From contig NZ_RCWN01000001.1 in the NCBI RefSeq assembly GCF_003668555.1, positions 2,641,501 to 2,705,500 on the forward strand: DNA of 64,000 nucleotides, in the 5' to 3' direction. The stretch is from Notoacmeibacter ruber (GTDB lineage Bacteria > Pseudomonadota > Alphaproteobacteria > Rhizobiales > Rhizobiaceae). Below the pieces are notes generated by a model. That model ran no database searches, was not told the origin of the DNA, and was given only the letters and a program-made list of their open reading frames with translations. The position numbers and the translations under genes were made by a program. Shown here one piece after another: positions 47,255 through 57,529 of the stretch (the stretch's first letter is position 1; every line of letters begins with the position of its first letter).

Positions 47255-49399
47255 TCAATCTTCCGGTAGCGCGTAGACCACAAACTGGTCGGAGACCGCA
47301 GGCGACAGAATGGAATTGCCGCCTGCCACAAAGGCCACATATTGTCGTCCGTCGTGAATATAGACCGCCGGGTTGCTGACGGATGGCGCGGCCACGATAT
47401 CGCTCCATAACACATCCCCATTTTCCGGGTCGATTGCACGCACCCGCCCATCCATCGAGGCGCCGATGAAGATGACGCCGCCGGCTGTCAGGACCGGCGC
47501 GCCGATATTGGGCGAACCCCAGCTCTCCGGTCCGTAAAAGCCCCATTTCTTGGAGCGACCGAACGGAACTTCCCAGAGCTTTTCGCCGGAGTTCAGGTCG
47601 TAGGCGAGAAGCGTGCCGTAAGGCGGATCCCAGCACGGAAGTCCCATACTGTTCAGCCAGTTGATCAGCTTGAAACCGTACGGCGCGCCGGTCTGCGGAT
47701 AGTAGCCCTGCTCGTTACCGCTTCCGCCGGCGTCCTTCTCGTACTCATCGCGCGGCACCAGCGTCAGCGTCTGGACCACCTTTGACGTGTTGACATAGAA
47801 ATGGCCGGTCTCGGGGTCGACAGTGCCGCCGCCCCACTGCATGCCACCCGCCGTGCCTGGATAGACGATCGTTCCTTCCTCCGATGGCGGCGTGAAAAGA
47901 CCGTCATAGCGCATCCCGTCGATCATCTCCTTGCATTCGCCGAAGCTCAGCAAATTGGCCAATGTGTTCATCGGCGGGTAACGCGCGAAATCATGGCTCG
48001 GTGGCGGCTTCATCGCAAAGGGCTGGGTCGCCGAAACCTCTTCGCCTTCGGCATCGGAAGCCGGAACAGGCCGTTCGTCCATGCCGAAGACCGGCTCGCC
48101 GGTCTCGCGATTGAGCACATACAGCATCGACTGCTTTGTGGTCTGTACGAGGGCAGGGACCTTTTCGCCATCCACCGTGAGATCGACGAGCGTCGGCGCC
48201 GAATTGGTATCGTAATCCCAGACGTCGTGATGAATGAGCTGCCGCGACCAGAGAATCTTGCCGTTTTCCGTATCGACGGCCGTGACGGAGGTTGCCAGCG
48301 GAATGTCCTCGGTCCGGTTTCCACCCCAATAGTTCGGGCTGGGCGACGAGACAGGCAGATAGAGAATGCCCCTTTCCTCGTCGACGCTCATCGATGCCCA
48401 GACATTCGCCGTACCTGTCTTTTCCCGTATGTCGGCGGGCAGGAAATTGACCTGCCAGTCCAACTCTCCGGTCCGCGCGTCGACCGCGAACACGGATCCG
48501 GGAGGCGCGGACGCCCAGGCCCAGTCCTTTCCGGCCCAACCGATGAAGAGCTTGTCCTTGTAAGCGGTCGGCGGCTGCAGCAGAGACAGCGGCCAACGAT
48601 CATTCGTTTTGTTCCACTTGTTGACGTCAAGAACGCCGTTCTTGCCGAAATCCTCGCATGGCTTGCCGCTATCGGCATCGACCGCATGAAGCGTCGCGTC
48701 CATCGTGCCGATATAAACGCGCTTTTCGCAAGGCGTGTCAGGCTTCGGATTTTCGGCCTCCCAATAGGTCACACCGCGATTCTTCAGCGCCGGCTGGGTC
48801 AGGGCTTCCAGCGTACTCTTGGTATCGTAGGCCCACTTTTGCTCACCCGTGGCGGGATCGAGAGCAAGGATGCGATAGAAGGGCGTGCCGAGATAGATCG
48901 TGTCATTGGCGTAGATCGGCGTCGCGGACCAGACCGTCGCCGGCAGATCGCCGGACCCACCGGAAACGTCACCGGTATGGATCTCCCACACCTTTTCCAA
49001 CTGATCGACATTTTCCGGCGTGATCTGATCGGCAGGGGAGTATTTCTGTGCGGCCAGATCACCGTTGAATGTGGTCCAGTCGGTCGTTTTGGGAGCGATC
49101 GGGCCCTTAGGCTCGCGCTCCTCCTGTGCTTCCACGCTGTCCCGAGGCGACGTGATTTCTGACGAAACTTCGCCCTCTTGCACGGCCTGCGACGTCGTCG
49201 TGGTGCCAGGTTCCGCAGGGCTGGAACCCCCTTCCCCCTCCGGCGCCTCCGAACCTGCTGACGGGGCGGCGGACTGCAGATCCGTTTCCGCCTCCATCTG
49301 CGCAGGGCCCGTATCAGATGTTTCGGCACTGTCCTGCGAATAGACGGCGCTCGATGAGAGACATGTGATGAAAAGGAAAAGAAATCTCAAGCGGCTCAT
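47255..49399 (-). CDS. PQQ-dependent dehydrogenase of the glucose type, without fused membrane domain
   Basis: 714 aa. A signal peptide (FLFLFITCLSSSAVYS) is followed by an acidic Ser/Glu/Pro-rich linker (about residues 22-105), then the eight-bladed quinoprotein domain: TDWTTFNGDLAAQKYSPADQ, VWSATPIYANDTIYLGTPF, a VWDYDTNSAPTLVDLTVDG stretch, and AFVAGGNSILSPAVSDQFVV at the end. The domain resembles membrane-bound glucose/quinate dehydrogenase, which oxidises sugars or polyols and passes electrons to ubiquinone. The membrane domain is on the next gene upstream (4-bp overlap). No pqq genes are in the window. Confidence 0.86.
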   Translation of the reverse strand: MSRLRFLFLFITCLSSSAVYSQDSAETSDTGPAQMEAETDLQSAAPSAGSEAPEGEGGSSPAEPGTTTTSQAVQEGEVSSEITSPRDSVEAQEEREPKGPIAPKTTDWTTFNGDLAAQKYSPADQITPENVDQLEKVWEIHTGDVSGGSGDLPATVWSATPIYANDTIYLGTPFYRILALDPATGEQKWAYDTKSTLEALTQPALKNRGVTYWEAENPKPDTPCEKRVYIGTMDATLHAVDADSGKPCEDFGKNGVLDVNKWNKTNDRWPLSLLQPPTAYKDKLFIGWAGKDWAWASAPPGSVFAVDARTGELDWQVNFLPADIREKTGTANVWASMSVDEERGILYLPVSSPSPNYWGGNRTEDIPLATSVTAVDTENGKILWSRQLIHHDVWDYDTNSAPTLVDLTVDGEKVPALVQTTKQSMLYVLNRETGEPVFGMDERPVPASDAEGEEVSATQPFAMKPPPSHDFARYPPMNTLANLLSFGECKEMIDGMRYDGLFTPPSEEGTIVYPGTAGGMQWGGGTVDPETGHFYVNTSKVVQTLTLVPRDEYEKDAGGSGNEQGYYPQTGAPYGFKLINWLNSMGLPCWDPPYGTLLAYDLNSGEKLWEVPFGRSKKWGFYGPESWGSPNIGAPVLTAGGVIFIGASMDGRVRAIDPENGDVLWSDIVAAPSVSNPAVYIHDGRQYVAFVAGGNSILSPAVSDQFVVYALPED

Positions 49400-49740
49400 A
49401 GCGCGTCCTCGGGAAATGGGTCTGCGAAGGCGGCAATCAGCACGCCGAGAAGCGCGATCAGCGCGGCGAGAACAATGAAATAGTGAAGCAGGAACCAGCC
49501 GGCGACAGCCGTCAGAATCGCAGCGAGGATGACGATCGTGATCAGGAAGCCTCTGCCTCCGCCGCTATCCAGACCTGCCAGAACGACCGCTCCAAGCACG
49601 AGCGCGAGACCGCCCAGCGCTGCGAGCAGCGCACCGACGCTGCTTTCTATGCCGGTCAGGGGTACGAAATATCCCCAAAGAGCGAGACAGAGGACGGCAA
49701 GACCTCCGACCGCCAGCAGAAGAAGACCGATACGATGCAT
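49396..49740 (-). CDS. Separate membrane-anchor subunit of the PQQ dehydrogenase
   Basis: 114 aa with four membrane helices (GLLLLAVGGLAVLCLALWGY, LLAALGGLALVLGAVVLAGL, FLITIVILAAILTAVAGWFL and FIVLAALIALLGVLIAAFAD). This looks like the N-terminal quinone-binding helical bundle of Gcd-type dehydrogenases, split off as its own gene. Its stop overlaps the dehydrogenase start (ATGA), so both are made together. Functional link inferred from overlap and topology. Confidence 0.7.
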   Translation of the reverse strand: MHRIGLLLLAVGGLAVLCLALWGYFVPLTGIESSVGALLAALGGLALVLGAVVLAGLDSGGGRGFLITIVILAAILTAVAGWFLLHYFIVLAALIALLGVLIAAFADPFPEDAL

Positions 49741-49826
49741 GAAGCCCTTCCTTCCCGCGTCCTGCCAAAAGCGACATGGTCGCGTAGGAGTATGAGTAGG
49801 ACGGGCTGGCGTGGCTTCAACTGGCG

Positions 49827-50690
49827 TCAGGCAAATCTTCTGCGCAAATCGTGAAGGACCTCGCCGTCGATGCGGCCATCGTAGTGGATGCGATTGTCAT
49901 AATTGGCTTCGCCGAGAAAGCGGGCGAGGACGTCCGTATCGGCTTGTTTCCACTCCTGGCCCCCCGACACCGAATAGCCCTGCTTGGACAAAAGCTCCCG
50001 CAGAAAGGCTGCCGTCTCGCCTTCGATAGGTTCCATCTGCTCCGGATCGGAGGGAAAGTAGGACAGTTGATGCATGCGGAAACAGCGCGCCAGTTCGTCG
50101 ATCGGCTCCTCGTGATCATAGATCGTGATATCCACCATCCGGTCCGAGAGGCCGCCATAGCCACCCTCTTCCTTGACGACCAGAAGGCCGGCGGCCTGCT
50201 GACCCCGCAATTCGCCGCCCGCGTCCCGCCCTGCGCGCAACGCCGCGATCAGGCGTTCCGAAAGACTGAGTTCCGAGGTCGCCTCGAAAACCTCGATCAT
50301 CGCGGGCAGCACCCTCTCATTGCTCAGCGCATTGCCGCTGACAAGGCACTCCTTGCCGGGCTCGCAGGCCGATACGCCGTTCCATTGGTCCATCATTGCA
50401 CCGGTATGGCCGACGCCCTGCCCATGCATCGCCATCACCCCGAATTGTCGTTCGGAGACGCCATCAATATCGCGGACTGCGATGGTTATGGCCTCGTCTG
50501 CCCGCGCGCCCCGCTCCATGAGGTCGAGCATCTTCACCGCCGCTCTCGGGTCGGCGAACCCCTGAGTGGTGACGGCGCCGACGCCGCCCCGCCCGTGCAG
50601 CACGATCGAGGCGACACCCGGAAATTTCGATTGGACCGCGCAGCCGATTTCGCCGCGATTTCTGTCCCGCCCGATAATCGAATAAGTCAT
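49827..50690 (-). CDS. DUF1028 family protein (Ntn-hydrolase-like)
   Basis: 287 aa. TYSIIGRDRNRGEIGCAVQS, HGRGGVGAVTTQGFADPRA and GVGHTGAMMDQWNGVSA, GNALSNERVLPAM are the hallmarks of PF06267, predicted to share the Ntn-hydrolase fold. The last 80 residues form an extra domain with QLSYFPSDPEQMEPIEGETA. Biochemical role unknown. Starts 8 bp after the methyltransferase stop, so probably cotranscribed with it. Confidence 0.88.
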   Translation of the reverse strand: MTYSIIGRDRNRGEIGCAVQSKFPGVASIVLHGRGGVGAVTTQGFADPRAAVKMLDLMERGARADEAITIAVRDIDGVSERQFGVMAMHGQGVGHTGAMMDQWNGVSACEPGKECLVSGNALSNERVLPAMIEVFEATSELSLSERLIAALRAGRDAGGELRGQQAAGLLVVKEEGGYGGLSDRMVDITIYDHEEPIDELARCFRMHQLSYFPSDPEQMEPIEGETAAFLRELLSKQGYSVSGGQEWKQADTDVLARFLGEANYDNRIHYDGRIDGEVLHDLRRRFA

Positions 50691-50698
50691 GGATCAAT

Positions 50699-51355
50699 TC
50701 ATCCCTTCCAGCGCCAGACTGTGGTGCGCTTTATTTCAGCATCTTCCAGCGCGCGTGTGACCGGCACTTCATACCGTGCCAGTTCGTCGAGCTTTCCTTT
50801 CGGCAGGTAGGCCCTTCCCGGATCGCCGATAAGGATGGTGCCACCACGCCTTGCGAGACGGTCGAACCATTCTTCCAGCCGTGTCGCCATGGATTTGTCG
50901 TAGAAAACATCGCCGGCAAGGATAACGGGCCATCCCGCGTCGGACCCGACAGGGTCGTCTGCGGTAAAATCGACAGACGTTTCGTTGGCCGCCATGTTGA
51001 GCCGGATCGCCGCTCCGCAAAACGGATCGATGTCGGCAGCCAGCACGCGTGAGGCACCGGACTTCATGGCAGCAATAGCCACGATGCCGCTGCCGCTGGC
51101 AAAATCGAGCACCCACGAACCCGCAACATGTTGCGGATTATCGAGAATGTAGCGGGCGAGGCCCTGTCCACCCGCCCAGGCAAAGGCCCAGAAAGGTGGT
51201 GCGAGACCGATTTCATGCAATTCGTCTTCCGTCTTCTCCCAGAGATCGATCGCTTCGTCGGCGAGATGAAGACGAAGCTCCGGCACGTGCGGCGGGCTGA
51301 GAAGCGCAGTATTGGCCTTGATGAAAGCCTCCGCCCTGTCCGGATCGATTTTCAT
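50699..51355 (-). CDS. Class I SAM methyltransferase (ETFB-lysine-methyltransferase-like)
   Basis: 218 aa from the ATG at 51355. PPFWAFAWAGGQGLARYILD before the SAM site and VLDFASGSGIVAIAAMKSGA (motif I), then ILAGDVFYDKSM in place of the NPPY/DVxY motif, match the seven-beta-strand lysine methyltransferases related to PrmA and ETFBKMT. The substrate may be the electron-transfer flavoprotein beta subunit, by family only. The start overlaps the MFS stop by 4 bp. Confidence 0.82.
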   Translation of the reverse strand: MKIDPDRAEAFIKANTALLSPPHVPELRLHLADEAIDLWEKTEDELHEIGLAPPFWAFAWAGGQGLARYILDNPQHVAGSWVLDFASGSGIVAIAAMKSGASRVLAADIDPFCGAAIRLNMAANETSVDFTADDPVGSDAGWPVILAGDVFYDKSMATRLEEWFDRLARRGGTILIGDPGRAYLPKGKLDELARYEVPVTRALEDAEIKRTTVWRWKG

Positions 51356-52656
51356 TTCCGCTGTACCTCTTCCAGAGACCAACCGACCGGAAGGGCAGCC
51401 AGGGCGAACACAGCGAAGATAGCGAGAACGGCGGTCGTTCCAACCAGATCGGCAACCATGCCGAAGGCCCCCATAACGAGCAAAACAAGGCCGATAAAGG
51501 TGTTGGAAAAGGCAGTATAGACCGCCCGATCCTCAGGCGCGGCCATGTCTGTCAGATGAATCACCCGCCCTTGCCGGACGCCCTGATAGGCAAGTTGCAG
51601 AAAGAACAGGGCGAACGGAGCCAGAAATGGCCATGCACCGCCCAACGGGCGAAATGCGGAAAACGCGGCCGAAACGGCGAGGATGATCGTGGCGAAGAAC
51701 GCGCTCCAGAGGAGAACCTGGCGGCTCGATTGATCGGAGAGCCGGCCCCAGACATAGCTGCCGAGGATTGCTGCGAAAGCCGAGGCGAGAACGAAGCTGC
51801 CCAATTGTCCCAGCGCGCGTCCGCCTTCCTGACCGGCCGAGAGCAGCAGATAGGGAGGCGCCAGGGCCGTCACGGCCAATAGAGCCCGCGTCGTGCAAAA
51901 GAGCCGGAATTGCCGGTCCGACCAAAGCCAGCGTGCCGAACGAATGATTGCACGAAGATCCTCACCGCGGTCTTCACTCGTACCCGCCGGCTCATGAAGC
52001 ATTGTGAAAAGGACAGACGCCAGCGCCCAGAGAACGGCTGCCACAATCAGCGCTCCAACGAGCCAGAAGCGCTCCAGCGGCAGAATACCCAAAGCGATGG
52101 AAGCGCCGAAAGCCAAAGCCAGGGCAGCGGCGATCGAGCCGGCAAGGCCGGTCACCGCCCCCCGGTGCCCCTTGCTGATGGTGCGGCCAAGGACGTCTTT
52201 ATAGGTGACGGAAGCGAGGGACCGGCCGAGCGCGAAGACCGCGAGCGACAAGACCGTCAGCCAGCCCGCCCAGCCGCCTTCGAAAAGAAGGAGGACGGCG
52301 GCGATGGTCCCCACAGCCACAGCCTGCACGGCCGAGCCGAACACCCAGACCCATTTGCGTCGGGTAAGCTGTCTCACCCAGTGGCTTTCAAAGATTTGCG
52401 GCAGCAGGGCCAACGATTCGCGCAAGGGCACCAGCAGCCCGATCGCCGCAGCCGGGGCCCCCACCGTATTGAGGAGCCAGGGCAGGACGAGCTTCGGATC
52501 AATCAGCGCGTCGCCGGTCTTTGTGGCGGCGAGCGAAGCGATGTGCAGGCCCGCATTGCGCGGTTGTTCTGCGCATGCACTCTCCGGGATATCCTCACAG
52601 ACGCGATCCGCCTTATCGGCAAAGATGAGATGACCGAGATCGGCAAAGACGCCCAT
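51352..52656 (-). CDS. MFS transporter
   Basis: 434 aa, about 12 membrane helices. An unusual hydrophilic N-terminus of about 50 residues (ADKADRVCEDIPESACAEQP) precedes the first helix. SYVWGRLSDQSSRQVLLWSA carries the MFS loop of the second half. Substrate unknown. First gene of a likely MFS / methyltransferase / DUF1028 operon held together by short overlaps. Confidence 0.82.
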   Translation of the reverse strand: MGVFADLGHLIFADKADRVCEDIPESACAEQPRNAGLHIASLAATKTGDALIDPKLVLPWLLNTVGAPAAAIGLLVPLRESLALLPQIFESHWVRQLTRRKWVWVFGSAVQAVAVGTIAAVLLLFEGGWAGWLTVLSLAVFALGRSLASVTYKDVLGRTISKGHRGAVTGLAGSIAAALALAFGASIALGILPLERFWLVGALIVAAVLWALASVLFTMLHEPAGTSEDRGEDLRAIIRSARWLWSDRQFRLFCTTRALLAVTALAPPYLLLSAGQEGGRALGQLGSFVLASAFAAILGSYVWGRLSDQSSRQVLLWSAFFATIILAVSAAFSAFRPLGGAWPFLAPFALFFLQLAYQGVRQGRVIHLTDMAAPEDRAVYTAFSNTFIGLVLLVMGAFGMVADLVGTTAVLAIFAVFALAALPVGWSLEEVQRK

Positions 52657-52762
52657 GGCGTGACACTCTGATGGTCGAAGTCGAGAAAGGCAGGCGCTTA
52701 AGTGGAACCGGTCTCTGCCATTTCAACCTCAGTCAGAGATTGCGATCGGGTTGCAACCGTCG

Positions 52763-53200
52763 TCAGGCCGGTTCCAGCGTAAGGGGGTCGATCCCGCCCA
52801 TACGGCAAACCTCTTTCCACTCCTCTTCCTTTACCGGCTGCACGGACAGGCGCATGGAGTTCACCAGTGACATGTCGGAAAGGTTCTCGTTGGCCTTTAC
52901 GTCCTTGAGGGTCACCGGATGGGGCACAGGCGCAATCGCCCGGATATCGACGCAATCCCATCGCGGATCGTCTGCCGTGGAATCGGGGTGCGACAAAGCG
53001 CAAACCTCACAGATGCCGACGACCTCAAGTCCCTTGTTGGAATGATAGAAAAAGCCGCGATCACCGACCTTCATCGCCCGCATATTGTTGCGCGCCTGAT
53101 AGTTCCGAACGCCGTCCCATTCCTCGCCCGCTTTGCCCTTGGAGACGAGATCATCCCAAGAAAACTTGAACGGCTCTGACTTGAACAACCAGTACTGCAT
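52763..53200 (-). CDS. EVE domain-containing protein
   Basis: About 145 aa from the ATG at 53200. QYWLFKSEPFKFSWDDLVSK, WDGVRNYQARNNMRAMKVGD and GFFYHSNKGLEVVGICEV are the EVE (PUA-like, THYN1-type) signature. EVE domains read modified bases in DNA or RNA. The start overlaps the YciI stop by one base (TGATG). Part of the conserved gpsA/YciI/EVE group. Confidence 0.92.
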   Translation of the reverse strand: MQYWLFKSEPFKFSWDDLVSKGKAGEEWDGVRNYQARNNMRAMKVGDRGFFYHSNKGLEVVGICEVCALSHPDSTADDPRWDCVDIRAIAPVPHPVTLKDVKANENLSDMSLVNSMRLSVQPVKEEEWKEVCRMGGIDPLTLEPA

Positions 53201-53499
53201 CAATCCTTGTCCTCGGGCTTACCGATCACCCATTTCCATGCGCGGATATCGGTCGAGGCGAAGAGTCCCGCTTTGGCATAGGGGTCGGCGGCAGCCATCG
53301 CTTCCGCGGCCTGACGGTCGGGAACATCAACCAGCAGGAGCGAGCCGTTCATCTCACCTTCGTCACTCAGAAACGGGCCCGTGAAGAGTACCTTGCCTTC
53401 GGCCTGCTGTCCCTTCAGCCAGGCCAAATGGTCCTCGCGAGTGGCCATACGCAATGAGACACTGTTTGACTTGTCGATGCAGATAAGAGCGTAATGCAT
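53200..53499 (-). CDS. YciI family protein
   Basis: 99 aa with the ferredoxin-like YciI fold: ALICIDKSNSVSLRMATRED, then HLAWLKGQQAEGKVLFTGPF and AAADPYAKAGLFASTDIRAW. A conserved His and Asp form the putative active site. Substrate unknown. Lies between gpsA and the EVE gene, all on the same strand, 19 bp after gpsA. Confidence 0.9.
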   Translation of the reverse strand: MHYALICIDKSNSVSLRMATREDHLAWLKGQQAEGKVLFTGPFLSDEGEMNGSLLLVDVPDRQAAEAMAAADPYAKAGLFASTDIRAWKWVIGKPEDKD

Positions 53500-53518
53500 G
53501 AGTTCTCTCCTTGCTTGA

Positions 53519-54523
53519 TCAGATATGATCTTCGGGTTTGACCGGGCGCGCCATCAGGCTGGCGACGAGTTCGCGGACCGAGTGCTCTCCTTCCAGAAGA
53601 GAGACGGTGGCATCGATGATCGGCGTGTCGATATCGTAGCGGTCAGCCAACTCCGCCGCGATATTGGCCGTAGCGACACCTTCCGCCAGCTTAAGCCCTT
53701 CCGGCGACTGGCCGCGCCCGAGGGTCGCGCCATAGGTGAAATTGCGGGACTTCTCCGAACTGCATGTCAGAATAAGATCGCCCAGGCCGGAGAGTCCCAT
53801 CAGTGTGTCCGCATGCCCGCCAAGCGCGACACCCAGGCGGCGCAACTCGACAAAGCCGCGCGTCACCAGAGCAGCCCGCGCACTTGCACCAAGCTCGGCG
53901 CCGGCTGCGGCCCCCACGGCGATCGCGAGGACGTTTTTCAGTGCCCCGCCGGCTTCGACTCCGATCAGGTCGTCGGTCGAATAGCACCGGAAGGCGGGCG
54001 CACTCAGTCTCTCCGCCAGATCATGGGCCAGATCGCCGTCTTCTGACGCAACTGTCACGGCCGTCGGCAGACCCCGTGCCACATCTGCCGCAAAAGAGGG
54101 CCCCGAGAGGGCGGCTAGCGGCGTGTCGGGAAGCGTTTCGGCCGCCAATTGGCTGACAAGTTTGCCGGTCTTCTGTTCGATCCCCTTGGCGCAGAGAACC
54201 ACCGGGACGCCGTCGGGCATATCGCCTGCCGCTTCCGCGAGCACGGAACGCGTCGCTTGCGCCGGGACGACAGAGAGAACAATCGAAGCGTCGCGCAATG
54301 TTTCCGCCAGCGAGTCCGATGCCGCAATACCCTCTGGAAGCCTCACCTCCCCGAGATAGCGGCGATTTGTGCGGTGTTGTGAAATTTCATCGGCCAGGGC
54401 GCGGTCGCGCGCCCAGAGCTTGACCCGGTGGCCCCCACGAAGGGCGGAAACGGCCAGAGCCGTTCCCCATGCCCCGCCGCCCAGAACGGCAATCGTTTCT
54501 TCCACCGGCTTGGCCGTATTCAT
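53519..54523 (-). CDS. gpsA: Glycerol-3-phosphate dehydrogenase [NAD(P)+]
   Basis: 334 aa. NAD site [20 protein letters not shown] at the N-terminus, [32 protein letters not shown] and [19 protein letters not shown] with the catalytic Lys, all typical of GpsA. It supplies glycerol-3-phosphate for phospholipids. Its start overlaps the tsaD stop by 4 bp. Confidence 0.96.
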   Translation of the reverse strand: MNTAKPVEETIAVLGGGAWGTALAVSALRGGHRVKLWARDRALADEISQHRTNRRYLGEVRLPEGIAASDSLAETLRDASIVLSVVPAQATRSVLAEAAGDMPDGVPVVLCAKGIEQKTGKLVSQLAAETLPDTPLAALSGPSFAADVARGLPTAVTVASEDGDLAHDLAERLSAPAFRCYSTDDLIGVEAGGALKNVLAIAVGAAAGAELGASARAALVTRGFVELRRLGVALGGHADTLMGLSGLGDLILTCSSEKSRNFTYGATLGRGQSPEGLKLAEGVATANIAAELADRYDIDTPIIDATVSLLEGEHSVRELVASLMARPVKPEDHI

Positions 54524-55695
54524 GCTTTTGCTCCTCGTTTGCCTGCTCCAACGAGAGGAGCAGCACCCTCATCCAGTGGCCATCGCGACCGAGGCGGTAA
54601 GGCGAAAACCTCATCCGGCAAAGGGACAAGACCTGCCAGCAGCCGCTCCAGCCCGGCATGGGCGATCATCGCGCCATTATCGGTGCACAGGGCAAGAGGC
54701 GGCGCGACAAAGCGCAGCCGGCGATCCTCGCATAGTGCCTCCAGACTTGTGCGCAGATAGGCGTTTGCGGCGACCCCGCCAGCAACGACCAGCGCAGAGG
54801 GCATCCCTGAGGGATGCTGGTCCGCAACACTTTCCAGCGCGCGGCGAAGCCGATCCTGAAGAGTATCTCCGACCGCCACCTGAAACGAGGCACAAAGGTC
54901 CGCCACATCCTGATCGCTCAAGGGAGCAAGGTTTTCTGCGGCTTGGCGGACGGCTGTCTTGAGACCCGAAAAGGAAAAATCGGGGCGCGGCTTGCTCTTC
55001 AACGGTCGCGGGAGCAAAAAGCGCGTTCCGTCGCCGGCTAGCGCGGCTTTTTCGACATTGGGTCCGCCCGGATAGGGCAGATCGAGAAGCTTCGCGGTCT
55101 TGTCGAAGGCTTCGCCCAGCGCATCGTCGATGGTGGTCCCCAGCCGCTCGTACTCTCCCACCGCCTTGACGAGTACGATCTGCGTATGCCCGCCGGACAC
55201 CAGCAGCAGAAGATAGGGGAAAGGAAGCCGGTCCGTCAGGCGTGCGGTCAGCGCGTGCCCTTCCAGGTGATTGACGGGAATGAGCGGCTTTTCGGCTCCG
55301 AAAGCCAGCGCCTTGGCGGTCATGAAGCCGACCATCAGCCCACCGATCAGGCCGGGCCCTGCTGTGACCGCGATGGCATCAAGGTCGGCAAGTCCGACTT
55401 GCGCATCGTCGAGTGCGGCGGCCACGATGCGATCGAGCGCAGAGACGTGGGCACGAGCCGCGATCTCCGGCACCACGCCGCCGAACGCGGCATGTTCCTC
55501 GATCTGACTGAAGACGACATTGGAAAGAATCCGGCTGTACGGGGCGGACGCCCCGGACTCAGCCGATGACGCTCCCTCGATCACCGAGGCGGCCGTCTCG
55601 TCGCAACTGGTCTCGATACCGAGGACAAGTCGAGAGGCCGTGGCCTGACGGTCGATAACATCTCGCTCTTCAAGGACGGTCGGGTTGTCGCGCAT
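54520..55695 (-). CDS. tsaD: tRNA N6-threonylcarbamoyladenosine transferase TsaD
   Basis: 391 aa from the ATG at 55695. An open frame runs on to 56586 but passes through hemC and is rejected. [19 protein letters not shown], the metal His pair in [26 protein letters not shown], and [14 protein letters not shown] identify TsaD/Kae1. It joins threonylcarbamoyl to A37 of ANN-decoding tRNAs with TsaB/TsaE. The N-terminal ~22 residues before the domain are longer than usual, so a later start is possible. Confidence 0.94.
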   Translation of the reverse strand: MRDNPTVLEERDVIDRQATASRLVLGIETSCDETAASVIEGASSAESGASAPYSRILSNVVFSQIEEHAAFGGVVPEIAARAHVSALDRIVAAALDDAQVGLADLDAIAVTAGPGLIGGLMVGFMTAKALAFGAEKPLIPVNHLEGHALTARLTDRLPFPYLLLLVSGGHTQIVLVKAVGEYERLGTTIDDALGEAFDKTAKLLDLPYPGGPNVEKAALAGDGTRFLLPRPLKSKPRPDFSFSGLKTAVRQAAENLAPLSDQDVADLCASFQVAVGDTLQDRLRRALESVADQHPSGMPSALVVAGGVAANAYLRTSLEALCEDRRLRFVAPPLALCTDNGAMIAHAGLERLLAGLVPLPDEVFALPPRSRWPLDEGAAPLVGAGKRGAKA

Positions 55696-55758
55696 CTTCG
55701 CTCGGTTTATGGCAACGGCGGCGCGATAATGCGCCGAACGGCACCTAACACGGACGGC

Positions 55759-56694
55759 ATGACGATGGAAACGGACCTTATCCGTATCGGAACACGCGGG
55801 AGCGATCTGGCGCTTGCACAGGCCCGGGAAACACGGACACGGCTCATGTCTGCGCACGGCATGCCGCAGGACGCCTTCGAAATTGTCGTCATATCGACTG
55901 CCGGCGACCGCATCCAGGACCGGCCCCTTGCGGAAGTGGGCGGCAAGGGCCTCTTCACGATGGAGATCGAGGAACGCCTTGCCGACGGCCGTATCGATCT
56001 GGCGGTTCATTCCTCCAAGGATATGCCGACGGAACTGCCCGAGGGGCTTTACCTCTCCTGCTTCCTGCCGCGCGAAGATGCGCGTGATGCGTTTATCGGC
56101 CACCAGATCGAAAAGCTGCTGGATCTGCCACAGGGAGCGACGGTCGGCTCGTCCTCCTTGCGCCGCCAGGCCCTTCTGCGCCGGTTGCGACCGGACCTGA
56201 ACGTCGTCCTCTATCGCGGAAACGTGCCGACACGGCTGCGCAAGCTCGCAGAAGGAGAAGTTGACGGCACGCTCCTCGCCATGGCGGGACTGCGGCGCCT
56301 CAACCTGGCGGACCAGGTCACCGAAGCCCTGCCGATCAATATGTTTCCTCCGGCGCCCGGTCAGGGCGCAATCTGCATCGAAAGCCGGATGGGCGATGAG
56401 CGGATCGACAATCTCCTCGCGCCAATCAATGACGGCGAGACGGCTGCGGCACTGGCCTGCGAGCGCGCTTTTCTTGGCGCTCTCGACGGCTCGTGCAGGA
56501 CGCCGATCGCCGGGCATGCGCATCTCGCCAAGGGCCGCATCTATTTTTCCGGTATGATCCTCACACCGGACGGACGCGAGGCGCATGAGATCGAGATGGA
56601 CGGCACAATCGAAGACGCTACAGCGCTAGGCCGCCAGGCCGGCGAAGAGATACGCGGACGTGCCGGAGCGGATTTCTTCGCAAGTTGGACCTGA
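55759..56694 (+). CDS. hemC: Porphobilinogen deaminase
   Basis: 311 aa from the ATG at 55759 (starts at 55729 and 55765 are in frame). [34 protein letters not shown] with the catalytic Asp, [20 protein letters not shown] and [13 protein letters not shown], whose Cys carries the dipyrromethane cofactor. Polymerises four porphobilinogens. Divergent from tsaD and 3 bp before hemD. Confidence 0.95.
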   Translation: MTMETDLIRIGTRGSDLALAQARETRTRLMSAHGMPQDAFEIVVISTAGDRIQDRPLAEVGGKGLFTMEIEERLADGRIDLAVHSSKDMPTELPEGLYLSCFLPREDARDAFIGHQIEKLLDLPQGATVGSSSLRRQALLRRLRPDLNVVLYRGNVPTRLRKLAEGEVDGTLLAMAGLRRLNLADQVTEALPINMFPPAPGQGAICIESRMGDERIDNLLAPINDGETAAALACERAFLGALDGSCRTPIAGHAHLAKGRIYFSGMILTPDGREAHEIEMDGTIEDATALGRQAGEEIRGRAGADFFASWT

Positions 56695-56697
56695 TCC

Positions 56698-57399
56698 ATG
56701 GCCCGCCGACTGTCGGTCTTGGTCACGCGGCCCTCGCCCGGAGGCGAACGGACAGCGGCGACGATCCGGAAGGATGGTCACGAGCCATATCTTCTGCCCC
56801 TGACTGAGATCGTCGGACGTCCGGCCAAACTCGCCGGGACGGATGACTACGACGCGATCATCCTCACCAGCGGTAACGGCGTCCGGTATCTCACCGAGGA
56901 GCAGAAGGCGCGTCTTGCGCATCTTCGCGTTTGGACCGTCGGCGAAGCAACCGCCGAAACAGCACGGAAACACGGATTCCAACATGCCGAGGCCATTGGC
57001 GGCGATGCGGAAAAGATGGCCGAAACGCTCATAACAGAGCGGCCCGCAAAGCTTCTCTACCTCGCCGGGCGGGTTCGCCGCGACAATCTGGAAAAACGGC
57101 TTGCGGATGCCGGCATTTCCGCCGATGTCGTCGAAACCTATGATACGCAGCCACGGCGGCCGTCAAGAGAGGAACTCCAGGACCTTCTCGTCCGCCAGTT
57201 CGACGTGGTCTGGCTTACATCGGCCTTTAGCGCGGGCCTTTTTCGTGACCTTTCTGCAGAAACCGGCCTTGCACGCTCAGCAACGCGGCTTTGTTTTTCC
57301 AAACGAATCGCAGACGCAGCCGGAGGCTCCATTCGTCTCGCCGAACGGGCCGATGAAAGCGCCGCATTGACCCTTCTTCGACAGATCGCCGAGGAATGA
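56698..57399 (+). CDS. hemD: Uroporphyrinogen-III synthase
   Basis: 233 aa. HemD is poorly conserved, but LSVLVTRPSPGGERTAATIR at the start, the DAIILTSGNGVRYL segment and the VWLTSAFSAGLF motif near residue 175, together with its position after hemC, support the call. It closes hydroxymethylbilane to uroporphyrinogen III. Confidence 0.9.
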   Translation: MARRLSVLVTRPSPGGERTAATIRKDGHEPYLLPLTEIVGRPAKLAGTDDYDAIILTSGNGVRYLTEEQKARLAHLRVWTVGEATAETARKHGFQHAEAIGGDAEKMAETLITERPAKLLYLAGRVRRDNLEKRLADAGISADVVETYDTQPRRPSREELQDLLVRQFDVVWLTSAFSAGLFRDLSAETGLARSATRLCFSKRIADAAGGSIRLAERADESAALTLLRQIAEE

Positions 57400-57529
57400 A
57401 GAATGGAACCGCATCATGAAGCAGGCTGGCGAAAGAGGATTTTCGCGCTACGCTTATGGCTTGGCGGGGATTTTATGCCATCTTCAGCCAGCGTATATAT
57501 TTTAACCTCGTCTTTTCGGAGCCCAATGA

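Noticed and set aside
55696..56586. Long N-terminal extension of tsaD on the minus strand
   Set aside because: It runs through hemC, whose motifs are all present on the plus strand; the tsaD domain starts at [11 protein letters not shown].
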